From Xestospongia bergquistia (Eukaryota > Porifera > Demospongiae > Haplosclerida > Petrosiidae), in the NCBI GenBank assembly GCA_963965975.1, contig OZ014421.1:1307001-1371000 (forward strand): a DNA stretch of 64,000 bases, written 5' to 3'. Numbering within the stretch: position 1 is the stretch's first letter; each line of letters begins with the position of its first letter. Positions 33,835-44,660 of this stretch are shown piece after piece. The translations under genes and the position numbers were made by a program. The notes under the pieces were generated by a model. It was given only the letters and a program-made list of their open reading frames with translations, did no database searches and was not told the origin of the DNA.

Positions 33835-36800
33835 TCAGTTTTTGTCATCTATATCAAACAATATTGATTCTCGTTTCATTTCCACTGACACCACTGACGT
33901 AGAAGTAGATTTACTTACACCAACAGTGGATCCTGAATGCATTAAAAGAAGTTCTAAATTATTAGAACTAGAAGTTTGTAGAGGTTTCTTGAATATCTTT
34001 TTGACATTTGGAATTGATTGATGCAAACGAGACTTTAACAGACGATCCCGGACATGATAAAATATAATGCCACAGAATACACCAAATGATATTAATACTA
34101 AAACAATACTTGATACTTGACCTTTTGAATGGTCATTGTCATTTGAAGCTTGCACGTTCAAATAAGCCATAAACATGAGGTTAAGAATGAAAAATTCTTC
34201 CAGATAATCCATAGGATAATATCGATATATTCCCTTAGAAATGAGATAATTTAATATAATGACAATTAGAAGAGATGTTAACACATCCAGACTGGCATTG
34301 GTTTCAGTATCAAGAGACACAACCAGAGCTAATATAACACGAATTAGGAGCAAGAATCCAGTCCAAAAACGACGTCTGTCCTTATATGGACCTCCATATG
34401 CATCAAAGAAAGGCTTCATATATATTAAAAACTTTTGGTAGGAACACATATACTTTGATAAAGCTCCTTCAAATAATGGTATAGTAAGAAGGTAGAAAGT
34501 GTATGGAATAATTAGTAAAATGAGTACAGCCAGTGAGAACAGGAACAATGGTATACGACAACCTCTTAGATATTCGACATTAGCATCAATGTACCACCTC
34601 AGTAATAAGACAGTACTATTCTTACTATCAGTACATGAAATTTGTTTGGAATGAAGAACCTGGAAAACAGTGCGTATCAGTTTGGTATAAGAAAGAAGGA
34701 TCATAGTGGCTAGTACTGGTATTGCTTGCCTTCCAACAAGTCGAACTGCTTTGCTAGAATATCGTAATAATATTATAATAAATGTTACAATAAGCCAAAC
34801 ATAGGCAGGGAAGACAAACTGAAGCCACATTTTACCGCAAGAATCCATTTTATTATAGAAACAAGTCTTAATTCCTAGATCTAAATTGATCCAGGAAATG
34901 AACTGACTAAGAAATGGTATAGGACCATTAGGAAAGAAGATGGGTTCATATATTTTGACAACATTAGCATAGAATATAAGTCCATTAATTGTACCCACAG
35001 ACACCGTTAAGTTTAAAGTAATGACAAATGCTACCAGTGCTATACCAGCTAAAGCAAATGGAATGATAAGAGCTATGTAGTCATTAGTACATTGTCCACA
35101 TTGATTGGAACCTAACATGAGACTAAATCCTTTATAACATTGTCCACAGAGTACACCAGATCGATTGTAAAGACATTGTTTGCTAGGATAGTTAAGTGTG
35201 AAATTAACATTGCTGTCAGTGCAATAATGGAAGGGGCAATGAGGATGATGAACAATAAGACCATGTGAGTCATTTTCATAACCAATCCACATATCACCAT
35301 TTCTAGTTATAATTTGAGTGTTAATATCACAAGTTATTGAACCTGAATTTAATTCAGGCCTGCAAACACAAAAGCCATTTACTAATAGATAACCATTAGG
35401 ACAGGGCTCAATAGTAACATCAATGACTTTAACACAAGAGTCATATAAAGGTTCACTGATCGAAGTTTCAAGTGTAGTATAGACTTGTGTTGTGTCCAAT
35501 GAAGGTTTTGTTCTTAATGTGAAGGTTACATTAGTACAAATTGCATTTAGTCTATTATTATTATATTGAACAATAGATGAATTATCTGATGCGTTCAATT
35601 TTATAACACCCTCTGTTAAGCCATTTGAAATACCAACTGTAGCTAGTGATACATTAATATCATTTCCAGGTGTTGTAAATACACTGATGCTTGTAATAGA
35701 GCAATTTTGTTTGTTTGATTCACAAAAACATACTTGAATAGGATCTGATGACACTACTGATAGACCTGTCTGTTGAGGATAGTAAAATAGGTGATCAAAA
35801 TAAAGTGTGCTTGTACAATTATCAATTTTACCACCATATAGAACATCACCAGATATGTCAGCTGTATTGTTGACAAAATATAACACTGTTTTAGTATCAT
35901 TAGCATCATGATAAGGAATAACTTTAAAGGAACACTCTGTGGCTATGTTTACATCAAGAACCTGATTATGATATACAAAGATTCCTCCACCTGACTCACT
36001 GGCATGATTATTGATAAATGTAATGTTTGCATTTTGATTTATTAATATTTGGGAGGAATCATATAAAGCAATACCTCCACCATAAATGCCTGAATTGTTT
36101 ACAAACATGTTATTTCTGTCAAATGTTATTAGACTATTGTCCCCAAGTAAACCAGTTGTGATATGATTGCTAATTTCAATTTGTTTAAATGTAACATTAT
36201 TAACATTTATTATTAACACAGCAGAGTGATATCCTTTTTGTTGTCTATTTGGCCAATTGATTACTTTATTGAAATGAAATGACACGTTTGTGAAATGAAA
36301 GCTACTTTTTAAAGTTGAAGTTGTTCGAATTGAATGGAGAGCCAAACCTGATGCAATGTAAGCAGAGTTGTTGGATATAGTGCAGTTACTGAACACATTG
36401 CTACCACTTTCTCCATATAAACTAATGTACATTCCACCTCCTTCAGACTGAGCAGTATTATTATATATAGTGCAGTTGATGAACTCAATATTACCACTTC
36501 CTAATGTAACCATTCTTACTCCTCCTCCATCCACTTCAGCAGTATTGTTGTGTATACTGCAGTTGCTAAATTCAACATTCTCATTCACTGATCTAATATA
36601 CACTCCTCCTCCATACCAAGCAGTATTGTTGTATACAGTGCAGTTACTAATCTCAATACTACCACCTCCATGCAATATAATACTTACTCCTCCTCCATAC
36701 CATGCAATATTGTTTGAAAACATACTTTTTTCAATCATTACATCAACTTCATTATCATTATCACACCACAAATACATGCCATATCCTGAAGCCAATGTAA

Positions 36801-37458
36801 AATTTGATTTCAAAATAAATAATCTGAACAGTCTGTTAATCTGGTCATCATACATTATATATGCATTGGCTACAAAGGCTCTATAAGCTCCATTATTAGC
36901 AAATGAGGAATTAACAATTACCAGATCATTAGCATTGACAACGAAAAGTCCATAATCTGAACTATTCTGGACTGATACATATTCTAATGTTACACTACTG
37001 ATGTCAAGAAAGTATAAGCTAGCATTATGATGAAAATGCCAGTTAAACCCACAGTTTGCTATTGTTAATGATTCCAATACAACATCACTGCTACTGATAA
37101 ATTGTATACCAGTTCTGTTACTATTACTACACATTATTACTGAGGTGGATTGCATAACTGTCTCATGAAAGCCTTGTTCTATATGACCCAGTCCCTGTAG
37201 AGTTATATTACTTACATTGCTGATGCTTAATACACCTTGTAGAGTATGAGTTCCTTTTTGGAAGTAGAAGATGGCATCATTAGTGAAATAAGATGCATTA
37301 TCAGCAATATAGTAGGAGAGGTTATGACATGGTAAGTCAGTAGAAGGACATGATTCTCCATTAGGAGCTGCAGAGACATAATACTCAGAAGCAGTAACAT
37401 ATCCACTGTAGATATACAGTATAACTGATGTTATATAATAGATATGACACCAGCTCAT
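33835..37458 (-). CDS. Array gene G: long-form beta-helix, nine-pass membrane protein
   Basis: Single exon, intact, 1207 residues from the ATG at 37458. An in-frame ATG at 37539 would add 27 residues, but these would bury the signal peptide and every other member starts at the Met-Ser/Asn-Trp-Cys-His site, so the inner start is preferred. Order: signal peptide (1-23), N-terminal domain, beta-helix units (about 240-400), a C-T-I-S-N-N / ASGL segment of about 90 residues without GGG that C, D and E lack, a last beta-helix stretch, Cys-rich module with W-I-G-Y near 725 and C-G-Q-C near 770, membrane segments from about 792, and G-P-Y-K-D-R near 1025. The tail ends in M-K-R-E-S-I-L-F-D-I-D-D. Its closest relative is H. 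Confidence 0.9.
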   Translation of the reverse strand: MSWCHIYYITSVILYIYSGYVTASEYYVSAAPNGESCPSTDLPCHNLSYYIADNASYFTNDAIFYFQKGTHTLQGVLSISNVSNITLQGLGHIEQGFHETVMQSTSVIMCSNSNRTGIQFISSSDVVLESLTIANCGFNWHFHHNASLYFLDISSVTLEYVSVQNSSDYGLFVVNANDLVIVNSSFANNGAYRAFVANAYIMYDDQINRLFRLFILKSNFTLASGYGMYLWCDNDNEVDVMIEKSMFSNNIAWYGGGVSIILHGGGSIEISNCTVYNNTAWYGGGVYIRSVNENVEFSNCSIHNNTAEVDGGGVRMVTLGSGNIEFINCTIYNNTAQSEGGGMYISLYGESGSNVFSNCTISNNSAYIASGLALHSIRTTSTLKSSFHFTNVSFHFNKVINWPNRQQKGYHSAVLIINVNNVTFKQIEISNHITTGLLGDNSLITFDRNNMFVNNSGIYGGGIALYDSSQILINQNANITFINNHASESGGGIFVYHNQVLDVNIATECSFKVIPYHDANDTKTVLYFVNNTADISGDVLYGGKIDNCTSTLYFDHLFYYPQQTGLSVVSSDPIQVCFCESNKQNCSITSISVFTTPGNDINVSLATVGISNGLTEGVIKLNASDNSSIVQYNNNRLNAICTNVTFTLRTKPSLDTTQVYTTLETSISEPLYDSCVKVIDVTIEPCPNGYLLVNGFCVCRPELNSGSITCDINTQIITRNGDMWIGYENDSHGLIVHHPHCPFHYCTDSNVNFTLNYPSKQCLYNRSGVLCGQCYKGFSLMLGSNQCGQCTNDYIALIIPFALAGIALVAFVITLNLTVSVGTINGLIFYANVVKIYEPIFFPNGPIPFLSQFISWINLDLGIKTCFYNKMDSCGKMWLQFVFPAYVWLIVTFIIILLRYSSKAVRLVGRQAIPVLATMILLSYTKLIRTVFQVLHSKQISCTDSKNSTVLLLRWYIDANVEYLRGCRIPLFLFSLAVLILLIIPYTFYLLTIPLFEGALSKYMCSYQKFLIYMKPFFDAYGGPYKDRRRFWTGFLLLIRVILALVVSLDTETNASLDVLTSLLIVIILNYLISKGIYRYYPMDYLEEFFILNLMFMAYLNVQASNDNDHSKGQVSSIVLVLISFGVFCGIIFYHVRDRLLKSRLHQSIPNVKKIFKKPLQTSSSNNLELLLMHSGSTVGVSKSTSTSVVSVEMKRESILFDIDDKN

Positions 37459-37720
37459 GACGGCGGTGTGTTTAACAGTAGACGAATGAGATACTATGGG
37501 ACTTGCCGTTTGCGTCAAATGCGCCTTCAAGGAAATCAACCATATGTTAAGATCCTCAACAATATCTTTGACTGGGAATAAAGAGAGTTGTAACGGTCTT
37601 TTTATACTATTTGTCAGGAACAGGACGCGTTCCTAATCAAAAGTCGACGATTTCCCAAAGAGATGCCGTTTGAATAATTAAAGCAGACGACGTCCGTGTT
37701 TATTTGAGCGCGCAACATGA
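37459..37720 (-). promoter_or_regulatory. Conserved upstream block of gene G
   Basis: Very similar to the block before H. It keeps the GTCGACGATTTCC stretch and GACGTC at 37689-37694, but sits further out (about 230 bp) than in A, C and D because of extra sequence. CACGTG is absent. A promoter role is inferred. Confidence 0.45.
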
Positions 37721-39784
37721 AATAATGAAGAATTTATTAATCATATAATCTGTAACACCCACTATTATTATACATGTTGTTGTACCATATTATTGACTGT
37801 GATAACATTAAAAGCTTGTTTTATGTCATGTGTCTGTTATGATAAGAACTCGTGTGGTAAGAGGTTACCTGTAAACTATTCAAATGTAATTGCCAAGTAT
37901 AGTCTCTTACTAGATGTACATAAAGACAACTGTGCTTTTAGACTGTGGAAATAAGAACAAAACTCTCTAAATTAAGTCACTAACATGTGAGGTCACAAAT
38001 AATTGAAATTTTGTCTTTAAAAGGATGAAATTAGTGTTTTATTCAACATTTCACAATAGAATGAGATAGCTATCATTTGATATGAGAAAGAGTCCTAACT
38101 GATTATTGTAGCCATTTACAGCAGTTGTCTAATAGAATTCCCCAGAGTATACAGATTAGTCTCATAGAAATTGTAGAGACAGTCTCATCTTAAGTCAATG
38201 TTTACTATTTAGTTTAAGTGAGTATAGTACCCATTTAGACTATATACTTAAGATTGACTTAAAAAATTCCTAGTACAAAACTTTATAACTGTATTAATCA
38301 CATGGTAATTTATATTAGTAGTATATTGTTTCTTAAATTAAAATTTAAAAAATGATTCGTAAACATTTTGATTACACAAATCCATACAAAGTACACTGAA
38401 GTGTATGTATATACTCAATAAAAACATTGAAGAGTAAGTAAAACATCTACAATAACAGTCCTAATATTGTTTCTAAAACAATATCATTTCCTTACGACAT
38501 AAGTAATGAAAACATTATGTTGTTTATTTTATACATCTAGTACTTTTATTGTATCAATAATAATTATAATACAATATAATAGACACTGACTTAAGATCTA
38601 ATATATACCAGGCATGCACTCTTGTATTTACTAGTGCAGAAACCTCTATAACTACACTTCTAACCGAATGAAGAATTTATTAACATTAAGTCTGTGCACA
38701 AACTACAAAATAAACATTTTAAGAAAAGTATTATAAACAGTGATCATATGGAAAGCTTGCTTTGTGTCAATATGTCTGTTATAATAAGCAGTCACATAGT
38801 GAGTGATGTAAGAGATGGGTTGTACGCTGTTTTTAATTGTCATTAAATGCATATAAACATTAACAGTTTGTTATAATAGAAAAAGTGACTATATATCAAA
38901 CAAGCCAACAACAACACATTAAATAGAATATTGCAGCAAATGATTGTTATGATGATCATATTTTCTTATTATTGTTGGAAAGTGAAGCCAAATATGAACA
39001 ATATATAATATATTGTCATAGTCAATATTAGACTGTGTTACTGTGTTAAACATTATATTGTAAATTAACAATACCTAATAAGGAATTATATTGTCTTAGT
39101 GAAGGAAACTTTACAGGATGACATCTAGTGTCATGGAATACCTGTAACTCAAGAAGATAAGATGTTGATGACATCAAGTGTTATTAGGTCAATAAGAGGA
39201 GACGTCTATCTCATCTAGTGCTATTGAGGTACCCCAATGACAGAAGACACAAGATATTTGTGACATCTACAAAAATAACATAAACCAATTAATAATGCAC
39301 ATTGAGGACCACTCCCATATTTCTTAGCAAAAGGAAATTTATATCTACATATTATCTAAAAGCTGTTGTTTTATTTGATATATTGACTTTTGGTTAATGA
39401 ATATATAAATACATTGAAATTTGCTGGAAAGCGTTACCTAAACAATTATCTGTTAAACTCTGGCCACGCCCATTTTCTCATATTGACTTAACTCTATGTT
39501 ATATGACCACTGGAATATAGCAGGTAATATCTTTCTTCTTTTTTAGCATTATAGACCTGTGTGATAAGAATATATTAGTATTACATCATCCATTAACAGT
39601 GTTAGTACTGCCTTAACGTTTTAGACTACTAACTTACTCATAATTAACTCGTAGTAACAGCTCAGGCCCAAGTCAATAGTGGATTAGTAACCAAAACATT
39701 ATAAAGTTTACTTATTTGTATGAAATAACTTTGCTAAATGCAACCAGTATAACCAGATATATCTATATGAATGAATATGTAAAG

Positions 39785-39845
39785 AAGAGGGAGAGAGGAG
39801 AGAGATAGAAAGAAAGAGAGAGACTAAGAGAGAGAAAGAGAGAGT
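39785..39845. repeat. GA-rich purine tract
   Basis: About 60 bp of almost pure A/G on the plus strand (GAGAGAGG, AGAAAGAGAGAG), with a few breaks. Confidence 0.85.
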
Positions 39846-40389
39846 CTTTATACCCACTACTAATCTTACTTGGTTTATATATCAGGTTATAATTACATTA
39901 AACTGATGTTCTCATCATATGTATTGTCTGTAGTGACAGGCAGTATATCAGTCACATATACAATAGAGTATAGTTAAAGTATATTTTATATAGTGTGTAC
40001 TTTAATAGTAGCCTAATTAGAAAGTCTAAAACTTGTGTGTTATTTTTCTAGTCAATAAACCACAATAATTACAATACAGTTCATTAGTTAGTAAATGAGT
40101 ACTAACTTTATCAGTGACTCCTATATTTACTAGTGGAGAAAACTTTACAACTACATTTCTAAGTCAAAGAAAAAATTTTTGATCATTAGTCTGTACACCC
40201 ACTACTAATCACACATGTTGCAAATTGATTGTTATCATTGTTATTATTGACTATTATCATCATTATTATTGTTATTATTAATTATTGTCTTCTGTCATGT
40301 GTTTGTTGTGATAAACAATTACATGGTGTATATGTATGCACTATTGTAATTGTTAAGTTATGTTGTCACTAGTATGTAAACAATAACTG

Positions 40390-40395
40390 TTTATT
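40390..40395 (-). terminator. Candidate poly(A) signal of gene H
   Basis: AATAAA on the minus strand, about 186 bp past the stop of H. Confidence 0.4.
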
Positions 40396-40580
40396 ATCGA
40401 AAAAATAAAGTCGATATTAAAACTCATTAGCTAACAATAGCACAGGAAAAGAATATTAAAGCATTTGACAAAATCTGATAAGTCTATACCATTTTTAATG
40501 GGTTTCTTACAAAATTATTGCTGTATAAAAGACATGACAATTATACATGTAATCAGCAAAAATCATCAGAATCATCAGTT

Positions 40581-43500
40581 TTAGTCATCTATATGAAACA
40601 ATATTGATTCTCGTTTCATTTCCACTGACACCACTGACGTAGAAGTAGATTTACTTACACCAACAGTGGATCCTGAATGCATTAAAAGAAGTTCTAAATT
40701 ATTAGAACTAGAAGTTTGTGGAGGTTTCTTGAATATCTTTTTGACATTTGTAATTGATTGATGCAAACGAGACTTTAACAGACGATCCCGGACATGATAA
40801 AATATAATACCACAGAATACAACAAATGATATTGATACTAAAATAATACTTGACACTTGTCCTTTACATTTTTCCTTGTCGTTTGAAGTTTGTACATTCA
40901 TATAAGCCATAAACATGAGGTTAAGAATGAAAAATTCTTCCAGATAATCCAAAGGATAATATCGATATATTCCCTTAGAAATGCGATAATTGAATATAAT
41001 GACAATTAGAAGAGATGTTAACACATCCAGACTGGCATTAGCTTCAATATCTAGAGACACAACCAGAGCTAATATAACACGAATTAGGAGCAAGAATCCA
41101 GTCCAAAAACGACGTCTGTCCTTATATGGACCTCCATATGCATCAAAGAAAGGCTTCATATATATTAAAAACTTTTGGCAGGAACACATATACTTTGATA
41201 AAGCTCCTTCAAATAATGGTATAGTAAGAAGGTAGAAAGTGTATGGAACAATAAGTAAAATGAGTACAGCCAGTGAGAACAGGAACAATGGTATATGACA
41301 ACCTCTTAGATATTCGACATTAGCATCAATGTACCACCTCAGTAATAAGACAGTATTATTCTTACTATCAGTACATGGAATTTGTTTGGAATGAAGAACC
41401 TGGAAAACAGTGCGTATCAGTTTGGTATAAGAAAGAAGGATCATAGTGGCTAGTACTGGTATTGCTTGCCTTCCAACAAGTCGAACTGCTTTACTAGAAT
41501 ATCGTAATAATATTATGATAAATATTAGAATAAACAAAACATAGGCTGGAAAGACAAACTGAAGCCACATTTTACCGCAAGAGTCCATTTTATTATAGAA
41601 ACAAGTCTTAATTCCTAGATCTAAATTGATCCAGGAAATGAAATGACTAAGAAAACGAACAGGGCCTTCATTAAAGAAGATAGGTTCATATATTTTGACA
41701 ACATTAGCATAGAATATAAGTCCATTGATTGTACCCACAGACACAGTTAAGTTTAAAGCAATGACAAAAGCTACCAGTGCTATACCAGCTAAAGCAAATG
41801 GAATGATAAGAGCTATGTTGTCATTAGTACATTGTTCACAATTATTGGAACCTAAGATGAGACTGAAACCTTCAGAACATTGTCCACAGAGTACTCCTGA
41901 TCGATTGTAAAGACATTGTTTGCTAGGATTGCTAAGTGTGAAATTAACATTACTGTCAGTACAATAATGGAAGGGGCAGTTAGAATTAACGATAAGACAG
42001 TGTGAATCATCTTCATAACCAATCCACATCTCACCATCTCTTGTTATAATTTGAGTGTTAATATCACAAGTTATTGAACCTAAATTTAATTCAGGCCTGC
42101 AAACACAAATGCCATTTACTAATGGATACCCATTAGGACAGGGCTCAATAGTAACTTCAATGACTTTAGTATATGGGTCATTCAAAGGTTCACTGATCGA
42201 AGTTTCAAGTGTAGTATTGACTTGTGTTGTGTCCAATGAAGGTTTTATTCTTAATATGAAGGTTATATTAGTACAAATTGCATTTAGTCTATTGTTATTA
42301 TATTGAACAATAAAAGAATTATCTGATGAGTTCAATCTTATCACACCCTGTGTTAAACCATCTAAAGTACCTACTGTAGCTAGTGATACATTGATATCAA
42401 TTCCAGGTGTTGAAAATATACTGATGTTTGTAATAGAGCAATTTTGTCTGTTTGTTTCACAAAAACATACTTGAATAGGATCTGATGACACTGTTGATAG
42501 ACCTGTCTGTTGAGGATAGTGAAATAGATGATCAAAGTAAAGTGTGTTTGTGCAATCATCAATTTTACCACCATATAGGACATCACCAGATATGTCAGCT
42601 GTATTGTTGACAAAATATAACACTGTTTTAGTATCATTAGGATCATGATGAGGAACAACTTTAAAGGAACAGTCAGTGGTAATGTCTTCATCAAGAACCT
42701 GATTATGATATACAAAGATTCCTCCTCCTGACTCACTGGCATGATTATTGATAAACGTAATCTTTGTATTTTGATTTATTAACAATTGTGAGTAATGATA
42801 TAAAGCAATACCTCCACCATAAATGCCTGAATTGTTTACAAACATGTTATGTCTATCAAATGTTATTAGACTATTGTCCCCAAGTAAACCAGTTGTGTTA
42901 TGATTACTAACTACAATTTGATTAAATGTAACATTATTAACATTCATTATTAACACAGCTGATTGAACTCTTTTTTGTTGTCTATTTGGCCCATTGATTA
43001 CTTTATTGAAATAAAATGACACGTTTGTGAAATAAATACTACTTGTTAAAGTTGAAGTTGTTCGAATTGAATGGACAACCAAACCTGATGCAAAGTATGC
43101 AGTATTGTTTGATATAGTGCAGTTACTGAACACATTGCTACCAATTTCTCCATACAAACCAATGTACACTCCACCTCCTTCAGACTGAGCAGTATTATCA
43201 TATATAGTGCAGTTGATGAACTCAATATCACCACTTCCTAATGTAACCATTGTTACTCCTCCTCCATTCACTTCAGCAATATTGTTGTATATATTGCAAT
43301 TGCTAAATTCAACATTGTCATTCATTGATCTAATATACACTCCTCCTCCATACCAAGCAGTATTGTTATATACAGTGCAGTTACTAATCTCAATACTAGC
43401 AACTCCATGCAATATAATACTTACTCCTCCTCCATTCACTTCAGCAATATTATTGTATATATAGCAATTGCTAACTTCAATATTGACATTCCAATATGAT

Positions 43501-44372
43501 CTAATATACACTCCTCCTCCGTACCAAGCAGTATTGTTGTATACAGTGCAGTTACTAATCTCAATACTACCACCTCCATGCAATATAATACGTACTCCTC
43601 CTCCATACAATGCAATATTGTTTGAAAACATACTATTTTCAATAATTACATCAATTTCATTATCTTTGTCACACCACAAATACATGCCATATCCTAAAGC
43701 CAGTGTAAAATTTGATTTCAAAATAAATAATCTGAACAGTCTGTTAGTCTGGTCAGCATAGATAATATATGCATTAGTTACAAAGGCCCTATAAGCTCCA
43801 TTATTAGCAAATGAGGAATTAACAATTACCAGATCATTAGCATTGATAAGAACAAGTCCATAATCTGAACTATTCTGGACTGATATATATTCTAATGTTA
43901 CATTATTGATGTCAAGAAAGCATAAGCTAACATTATGATGTAGATGCCAGTTAAACCCACAGTTTGCTACTGTTAATGATTCCAATACAACATCACTGCT
44001 ACTGATAAATTGTATACCAGTGAACTTTCTGTTGCTATCCCTACACATTATTACTGAGGTAGACTGCATAACTGTCTCATGGAAGCCTTGTTCTATATGA
44101 CCCAGACCTTGTAGAGTTATATTACTTACATTACTGATACTTAATATACCTTGTAGAGTATGAGTTCCTTCTTGGAAGTAGAAGATGGCATCATTAGTGA
44201 AGTAAGATGCATTATCAGCAATATAGTAGGAGAGGTTGTGACATGGTAGGTCAGTAGAAGGACAAGATTCTCCATTAGGAGCTGCAGAGACATAGTACTC
44301 AGAAGCAGCAACATATCCACTGTAGATATACAGTATCACTGATGTTATATAATAGATGTGACACCAGCTCAT
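40581..44372 (-). CDS. Array gene H: long-form beta-helix, nine-pass membrane protein
   Basis: Single exon, intact, 1263 residues from the family ATG at 44372. An in-frame ATG at 44432 adds 20 residues ahead of the signal peptide and is not favoured. Layout is as in G, but the beta-helix has two more units from a 171-bp tandem duplication. The Cys-rich module has W-I-G-Y near 785. Membrane segments start near 853, and the G-P-Y-K-D-R motif precedes the sixth segment. The tail ends M-K-R-E-S-I-L-F-H-I-D-D, with His replacing the Asp found in G. H is the last member of the array, facing away from the kelch-kinase gene at 48674. Function is unknown; a surface recognition role is inferred. Confidence 0.9.
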   Translation of the reverse strand: MSWCHIYYITSVILYIYSGYVAASEYYVSAAPNGESCPSTDLPCHNLSYYIADNASYFTNDAIFYFQEGTHTLQGILSISNVSNITLQGLGHIEQGFHETVMQSTSVIMCRDSNRKFTGIQFISSSDVVLESLTVANCGFNWHLHHNVSLCFLDINNVTLEYISVQNSSDYGLVLINANDLVIVNSSFANNGAYRAFVTNAYIIYADQTNRLFRLFILKSNFTLALGYGMYLWCDKDNEIDVIIENSMFSNNIALYGGGVRIILHGGGSIEISNCTVYNNTAWYGGGVYIRSYWNVNIEVSNCYIYNNIAEVNGGGVSIILHGVASIEISNCTVYNNTAWYGGGVYIRSMNDNVEFSNCNIYNNIAEVNGGGVTMVTLGSGDIEFINCTIYDNTAQSEGGGVYIGLYGEIGSNVFSNCTISNNTAYFASGLVVHSIRTTSTLTSSIYFTNVSFYFNKVINGPNRQQKRVQSAVLIMNVNNVTFNQIVVSNHNTTGLLGDNSLITFDRHNMFVNNSGIYGGGIALYHYSQLLINQNTKITFINNHASESGGGIFVYHNQVLDEDITTDCSFKVVPHHDPNDTKTVLYFVNNTADISGDVLYGGKIDDCTNTLYFDHLFHYPQQTGLSTVSSDPIQVCFCETNRQNCSITNISIFSTPGIDINVSLATVGTLDGLTQGVIRLNSSDNSFIVQYNNNRLNAICTNITFILRIKPSLDTTQVNTTLETSISEPLNDPYTKVIEVTIEPCPNGYPLVNGICVCRPELNLGSITCDINTQIITRDGEMWIGYEDDSHCLIVNSNCPFHYCTDSNVNFTLSNPSKQCLYNRSGVLCGQCSEGFSLILGSNNCEQCTNDNIALIIPFALAGIALVAFVIALNLTVSVGTINGLIFYANVVKIYEPIFFNEGPVRFLSHFISWINLDLGIKTCFYNKMDSCGKMWLQFVFPAYVLFILIFIIILLRYSSKAVRLVGRQAIPVLATMILLSYTKLIRTVFQVLHSKQIPCTDSKNNTVLLLRWYIDANVEYLRGCHIPLFLFSLAVLILLIVPYTFYLLTIPLFEGALSKYMCSCQKFLIYMKPFFDAYGGPYKDRRRFWTGFLLLIRVILALVVSLDIEANASLDVLTSLLIVIIFNYRISKGIYRYYPLDYLEEFFILNLMFMAYMNVQTSNDKEKCKGQVSSIILVSISFVVFCGIIFYHVRDRLLKSRLHQSITNVKKIFKKPPQTSSSNNLELLLMHSGSTVGVSKSTSTSVVSVEMKRESILFHIDD
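43321..43662 (-). repeat. 171-bp coding tandem duplication in gene H
   Basis: TACCAAGCAGTATTGTT and its surroundings occur near 43351 and again near 43522, a period of 171 bp or 57 codons. This equals two beta-helix units and accounts for the length difference between H and G. Confidence 0.8.
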
Positions 44373-44660
44373 GACGGCGGCGTGTTTAACAGTAGATGAA
44401 TGAGATACTATGGGACTTGCCGTTTGCGTCAAATGCGCCTTCTAGGAAATCAACCATATGTTAAGAACCTCAACAATATCTTTGACTGGGAGTTGTAACG
44501 GTATTTTTATAAATCTTGTCAGGAACAGGACATAAAGGACGCGTTCCTAATCAAAAGTCGACGACTTCCGAAAGAGATGCGGTTTATATAATTAAAGACA
44601 GACAATGTCCGTGTTTTAATTTGAGCGCGCAACATTGTCTACTTTGAAATAATGAAGAAT
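44373..44660 (-). promoter_or_regulatory. Conserved upstream block of gene H
   Basis: Closely matches the block upstream of G, including the GTCGACGACTTCC stretch. The GACGTC core has been altered to GACAATGTC at 44591-44599. A promoter role is inferred from conservation. Confidence 0.4.

Larger units (their letters stand above)
37721..40580. other. Intergenic spacer G-H
   Basis: No gene. It is largely the same sequence as spacer H to 46400, with AAGCTTGTTTTATGTCA modules near 37808 and 38751 and GACTTAAGATCTAATATATA near 38588. A purine-rich GA tract lies at about 39785-39845, at the place where the C-D and D-E spacers have (TA)n. The last 450 bp are the 3' flank of H. Confidence 0.55.

Noticed and set aside
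37459..37539. N-terminal extensions of G and H (upstream in-frame ATGs)
   Set aside because: They would place 20-27 polar residues before the signal peptide, and all other members start at the inner Met.
39779..39850. CRISPR-like or regulatory repeat in the GA-rich region
   Set aside because: It is a low-complexity purine tract without spaced identical repeats.
1..44372. Bacterial polymorphic outer-membrane or autotransporter proteins
   Set aside because: The GGG/NN repeats recall them, but there is no autotransporter barrel. The C-terminus is alpha-helical multi-pass, and surrounding genes have introns and metazoan retroelements.
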